The notes under the pieces were generated by a model. It did not search any database and was not told where the DNA came from. It saw only the letters and a program-made list of their open reading frames with translations. The position numbers and the translations under genes are program-made. From contig CM028912.1 in the NCBI GenBank assembly GCA_016801845.1, forward strand, positions 6,819,501 to 6,883,500: a stretch of 64,000 bases of DNA, read 5' to 3'. Positions 59,359-64,000 of the stretch are shown here, piece by piece (the first letter of the stretch is position 1; the number at the start of each line of letters is the position of its first letter). This stretch comes from Polydactylus sextarius (taxonomy: Eukaryota > Chordata > Actinopteri > Polynemidae).

Positions 59359-61192
59359 GACAAAAATAGTAATGTTTTCCACAAAAGAGTGACTATAATG
59401 ACTGAAAGTTGTACAAAAGAAACAATTCTTACATCCAGAAAAGGCCGCTAAAGCTTCAGCAAACAGGATAAGTGATCTATTACAGCAAATTGAATTGTAT
59501 GACTCTGACTGACCTTGTGTTTTTGCCATCACAGCAGTTTCCATGGCCCTGGCACCTGGCAAATCGTACAAGTCTAGACCACCAGAGATGGAGCTCTTTA
59601 TGTGCTGCAGGGTACTAATATTCTGTCTGACTCTCATCGTGGCCACGATCCAGCACAACACATCTGGGGAACATAACACCATCACATAACACCTCTAAGG
59701 TGTTATTTTATGGTGATATAGTTAAAGGTGACATAGTTAACACGATAACTTTAGACTAGTATTGTTTTAGACCTAGTGCCCTTTGAGAGTAACAGTGTAT
59801 ATTGTACTTGGCATTTTAATAATAGGATCTACATACATACACATGACTATTTAAAATTCTCCATCTGCCAGTCTTGTGTTATCCCATACTGTGTCCCTTG
59901 ATGCTAATAATTTGATTCTGCTAAATTCATCTTTGAAGCCTGAGGTCTGAAATGAATTTTTACCTCAACACACGGAGGTTATTATTATTATTATTACTAT
60001 TATTACATCTTATTTATATAAATGTTTTAATCCAATATTTATCATTCAAGTAAACTTTCAAAAATCTAGAGTATTTAATCAGAGCATGAGCATGTATTAC
60101 ATATTTAATGTTGCCTGTCATTAGTAAACACTTTCCTTAATAAACACCACTTTGGAGACTGTCATTGTGCATCACCCACTGCGATCAGAGAATAGAAAAC
60201 TGTGCCAACCGTGATTAGCAGCTAATGATGAAAAACACATGCAGACTGCATCTCTCATCTTAAGACGTCGCGTGACGCTGATCCATTTCTTCACTTTCAC
60301 GCCATTTGACCCTGACCTTTTCCTATCTGCTGTGAGTCTGTGTCAGGCTGCACACAATCAATGTCTGTCCCCTTCTGTGTGATCACAAAAAAAAACAAAA
60401 AAAACAGTGGACCCTCCCTGACAGGGTCTCTACTGGCAGCCCCTGTCTCCCTGCATTTGGGCCACGAGATCTTCCACTTGTGATAGTGGAACATCCTCCC
60501 TCATTATCTCCTCCATCCTGCCCAGCCCGCTGGAAGTGATGCTAATAACATGAATTCCAACTGACTGACATGGGTGAAGAACCAGGCGATGAAATCCATA
60601 CTTCATGCATTTTGCATGGGGTGGTAATTAGGCGATTTTAGGGACACTTAATGTTTCTGAAGAATTAGACAGGGAGCACTCTGCTGGTCAGATTTGAACA
60701 TGTAGATCAACAACATAACAATGACAAAGTTCATTTACGATGTGATTCTTCTCACTAGTCTGAATGTATTCATCAAAACTTGATGCTTCACCAAAGGAGA
60801 AGTGTATTTGACTGTTCGGATATCGAGGGCGATGTTTTGAAGCATAGTCTTAATTATGTCTGCTTTCTTTGTGAATAAGTGTCTACTTCTCTAACCAACC
60901 TTGAGACCCATTTTAAAGGTCTGAGAATGTGCCCTTGACAATTGCGCCCCCACCTCCCTCTCCCCTCTTGTCACCCTGGGCCTCTGGCTCTGGCCATTAG
61001 GGAAATTCCTTGTCTTCCCGAAGCAATGACAGGTGAAATGGAGCACAAAATCCCAAAGCCTGCCATGGGCCTCTCTACAACCTCAGCACCTCTAATTCTT
61101 ACAGACACTTGTCTTTTTATTTACACTTCTTTCTATGAACATATCCGATGACAGACAACAGATTATCTGTGTTTGATCTATGACAGATAAAT

Positions 61193-61295
61193 ACAGTGGC
61201 AGGAAAAAGTATGTGAATACTCTGGAATGACCTGGTTTTCTGCAGGAAATGATGACAAAATGTGACCTGATCTTCATCAAGTCATTGTGTAATAG
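61193..61295 (+). mobile_element. DNA transposon end (Tc1/mariner-like MITE fragment)
   Basis: It starts TACAGTGGCAGGAAAAAGTA and continues TGTGAATACTCTGGAATGACC with later TGTGACCTGATCTTCATCAA. These match a fish DNA-transposon terminal sequence I remember. No second terminus or transposase was seen, so it is a decayed fragment. Confidence 0.55.
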
Positions 61296-61940
61296 ATTTA
61301 CTTGATATTTAGGGTCTCTGTCCAGCTGCATGACCCCAATCTTGACTGACCTGTAGGGATGATCTTATACCACAGAGGTAAAAATGGAAGTATTAATACA
61401 ATTTTTTTTTTTTTTTGCTCTTCTTCATTTTAAATTGGAATAAAATGATAGATACCACACTAATTTGCCAAATCTCAACTTAATTTTGAGTAGATCTACA
61501 TCAGTATATATAAAACTATGTTTGAGGTACATCCCTTTGAACATAAATCTAGTTAGTTCCTATGGATGGAAAACCTTGAACCCATTGATACTGGGAATAG
61601 TGGGTCAATATTTACCCTGTGTTTTTTTTTTTTTATCACAAATCAGGTTCAGGTCACAGGATCACATCCTTAAACATATTCATATTCATGTTGTCACTAG
61701 TAGAATAAATCTGTGTATTTGTCTGTAAAACACATCTTTATGACATGTTATTATTGTCATATTATTAGGGAGATTATTCATTATTTATAAAAAACCTCCA
61801 CCTTGATAATTGAGCCACTGTTTCGTTTTCATAAACATTCAACCAAACTAACTAAATATTCTTAGGTCTTTTAATAATGTGACAAACAAAAATCATTTTA
61901 CTCAAACATATTAGTGAAACACTTTTGGTAATAAACTTGT

Positions 61941-61990
61941 GCATCACAGACCTCTCACAGCACACTGCTGCTGGGAGAGGTCTGTGACGC
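61941..61990. repeat. Long hairpin, 16-bp plus 5-bp stem
   Basis: GCATCACAGACCTCTC (61941-61956) pairs with GAGAGGTCTGTGACGC (61975-61990) with a single mismatch. After a 1x1 mismatch, CAGCA (61958-61962) pairs with TGCTG (61969-61973), leaving a 6-nt loop. A further ACTT/AAGT pairing outside is possible. It could be a transposon palindrome or a small-RNA-like hairpin. Confidence 0.8.
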
Positions 61991-62604
61991 TTTAAAGTAA
62001 GCAGGAGAAAAAAAGAAATAATAAATTCTCAGATATTTGTCTCATACCCAGCAAGAAAGCTCTTCTCTAATCAAATGAATATGTGTTGCTGAGCTATAGC
62101 CAAGCTTTCTTGGCACTGTTTTGCACCTGTAACTGATCTGTTGTTAGATGATGTGAAATGAAGACAGACAATCGATAGCTGTATTATAACTTCATGTCAG
62201 AGATTGAGCCAGCAGAGGCAGATAAACAGAGGGAAATGGATTCTAATGGAATCTATTCTAAGTGCAAAACTACAAAGTAAAAATATCACAGCAGCAGAAA
62301 GTTTCTAAATTAACAGACTTTTTTTCACAGCAGACACCATTCAGACACCGTACATTAAAACTAAAGCAGCTAAATTAAATTTATACCATCCTCAGCATAT
62401 TAAAAAAACTTTACTGAAACTATCCAGAGTCACTAGAGTGTGAGGATTAAAATAAACTGGGGAGATTTACAGAGGTTAAATACAGTTGAGATGGATTAGT
62501 TCCAGATCTCAGGAGGTTTTTGCCTCAGTTCTGTATTTACAGTCAGTATTTCATTTTTTAACAAGTCCAAGTGTAATAAGTTTTCTAACAAACTAAACTG
62601 CCTC

Positions 62605-62607
<3 letters not shown>

Positions 62608-62686
<79 letters not shown>
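62608..62686. repeat. (TG)n microsatellite near the TMTC4 promoter
   Basis: 79 bp of alternating TG, capable of Z-DNA, ends about 80 bp upstream of the promoter-like cluster. PolyCV and polyHT frames are artefacts. Confidence 0.95.
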
Positions 62687-62687
<1 letters not shown>

Positions 62688-62739
62688 TGCTTCTGCACCC
62701 ACTTTCCATCAACTTCACTCACAAAGCTTTACACTTAGC

Positions 62740-62830
62740 ATCGCGTCAACTATTGGCTGGACGTGGACACGTGATACGTGACGCAATACAGGAAGTGCTG
62801 GAGCTCGAGCGTGTACGTTTGTTTACAGCG
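62740..62830 (+). promoter_or_regulatory. Probable TMTC4 promoter
   Basis: A locally CG-richer segment carries an E-box CACGTG (62768-62773), a CRE-like TACGTGACGCAA (62776-62786) and an ETS-type ACAGGAAGTG (62788-62797), with no TATA box. This fits a housekeeping-type promoter about 0.6 kb upstream of the TMTC4 start codon. The transcription start is not known. Confidence 0.5.
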
Positions 62831-63340
62831 GCGAGTTTGTCCGTCTGCGCTTCCCCGCAATCGCTTTTTTTTTTTTTTTTTTAATGAATGAAAACTTTAA
62901 TAGTTTTCTGTGGATTTAAAACAGTTATCGCGTTTCAGCGTTACGTCCGCTCCGGTGCGTCTGTCACTGTTTAAGCCGTTAAATAATGAGAATAGCGCCC
63001 GCTAACAAGACATGCTAAAGTCACGCTTTACTAGCTTGCTAAATTTCACTTTACCCTTCACGTTACACCACCACGTTCTCGTCTGTGACAGTATAAATAC
63101 TTCACACCATCAGTGCAAAGGGCAAAGCTGATAATTGCGTTGCTTTATAGATTCAACATTCGTCTTTTGAACGTTAATGTTTGCTAGTTTATCCAGCAGG
63201 TAGAGACTGAGGCTGTCATGGGAGTAACACAAGTCAGGGTGACCTCTCACTACATGCCTCTGAAAAGATAAGGTATTTTATTGCTTTGGCTTTATTGTTT
63301 TATTACATACTGCATACCATGATTTGTACAGTATTTGTAG

Positions 63341-63425
63341 CAACGGACACAGTATGAGTACACCTGCCTGCATCCACCCTCCTCCTCCACCTGCTGATAC
63401 AGCATGACCAAAGACCTGGTGCATC
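63341..63425 (+). other. TMTC4 5' UTR with overlapping uORF
   Basis: An acceptor-like TATTTGTAG ends at 63340, so the coding exon may begin at 63341. A possible upstream non-coding exon ends at AAG|GTATTT near 63271. An upstream ATG at 63404 opens an 11-codon frame (MTKDLVHHGFV) that stops at 63439, overlapping the main start in another frame. Confidence 0.5.
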
Positions 63426-63864
63426 ATGGCTTTGTCTGAAGTTTATTGGGATCACCAAATACCCCTGCCAAAGCTGGCTCCGGTCCAGGCTAAGGCCACA
63501 GTTGCCCTGGTGGCACTCCTATGCTTCATTAACAGTTATGACGGGGAGTTTGTGTTTGACGATTCAGAAGCAATCGTCAACAATAAGGTAATTTATCATG
63601 TCATTTTATTTATGACGCTCACATGAAGTTACAGCCCGATGCAAAAGCAAAAATTATTCGTTTTATGACTTTGTTTTGTGATGCGTCAATAGAACGGCTT
63701 CCTGCACAGTGTTTACAGCCTCAGTCTAATTTTGCTTTTCTGTTTCAGGACTTGAAACCAACAACACCCCTGAACAACATCTGGACCAATGACTTCTGGG
63801 GAAGTAACCTGAGTAGCAACTCTAGTCACAAATCCTACCGACCTCTCACTGTCCTGACATTTAG
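63426..63864 (+). CDS. tmtc4: TMTC4 protein O-mannosyltransferase, first two coding exons (partial)
   Basis: TMTC1-4 are ER multi-pass proteins with C-terminal TPRs that O-mannosylate cadherins; TMTC4 also affects ER calcium. Exon 63426-63587 (54 codons) starts MALSEVYWDHQ, has a hydrophobic first helix (VALVALLCFI) and the family loop SYDGEFVFDDSEAIVNNK with the acidic DD pair typical of the GT-C fold. Exon 63749-63864 (38 codons plus 2 nt) reads NDFWGSNLSSNSSHKSYRPL and TVLTF. Donors are GTAATT and GTAAGG. The window ends at 64000 on the AG of TTTTTGCAG, an acceptor that should start the next exon at once. The chosen ATG gives an N-terminus close in length to human TMTC4. The TPR part is outside the window. 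Confidence 0.93.
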
Positions 63865-64000
63865 GTAAGGACCCATCGTGTACTCAATGACTCATGCTTA
63901 CACTGTCCTTAGTGTTAAATGCATGTAACACAACTAATAACACTTGCATCTGACCACCTTTCTCCTCACCCACTGCACATTTATCATCTTGTTTTTGCAG

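Larger units (their letters stand above)
41416..62740. other. NALCN-TMTC4 intergenic region
   Basis: About 21 kb lies between the NALCN 3' end and the TMTC4 promoter. It holds a fragmented phospholipase D gene on the - strand, microsatellites, dispersed repeats, a minisatellite and a transposon end, each listed separately. No intact protein-coding gene was recognised. The longest open frame, 49198-49668 on + (156 codons), has no domain I know. 47000-53000 is otherwise featureless apart from AT-rich sequence, a TG run near 50500, purine-rich DNA at 50090-50330 and (AAT)n near 51268-51289. Confidence 0.6.

Overview
This window is vertebrate nuclear DNA, almost certainly from a ray-finned (teleost) fish. 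The evidence is short GT-AG exons in AT-rich introns, long (CA)n/(TG)n microsatellites, decayed Tc1-type transposon DNA, and NALCN and TMTC4 coding sequence close to but distinct from the mammalian proteins. I see no rRNA, tRNA, CRISPR or prokaryotic features. Exon boundaries were set by hand from splice signals, reading phase and remembered vertebrate homologues; no alignment was run.

1-41.4 kb, + strand: the 3' three quarters of NALCN, the sodium leak channel. Thirty-four coding exons (8421 to 40625) run in unbroken phase and encode 1344 residues, from segment S1 of repeat II to the stop codon. Three of the four EEKE selectivity-filter residues are inside the window: Glu (14997-14999), Lys (33999-34001) and Glu (37100-37102). 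Repeat I and the N-terminus lie upstream of the window. The first 8.4 kb is intron, and a 12.3 kb intron (15718-27976) separates repeat II from the II-III linker. A decayed Tc1-type transposase lies in the intron at 8553-9979. The 3' UTR ends near a poly(A) signal at 41390.

41.4-63.3 kb: the NALCN-TMTC4 intergenic region. On the - strand I find six scattered pieces of a PLD1/PLD2-type phospholipase D gene, in the correct 5'-to-3' order across 17 kb: end of the N-terminal region, PX exon, PH exon, central exon, LLPGFE exon and second HKD exon. Some exons are open with good splice sites. Others carry frameshifts or a stop, and the first HKD was not found. This looks like a unitary or duplicated pseudogene that kept its introns, and it is the most interesting item in the window. 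The rest of the interval holds microsatellites, two copies of a dispersed repeat, a 20-bp minisatellite, a transposon end and several hairpins.

62.7-64 kb, + strand: the start of TMTC4 (promoter-like sequence, 5' UTR with an overlapping uORF, and two coding exons). The window ends exactly on the acceptor AG of the next exon. NALCN followed by TMTC4 on the same strand matches the human chromosome 13q order, so synteny is conserved and the PLD relic is the unusual element.
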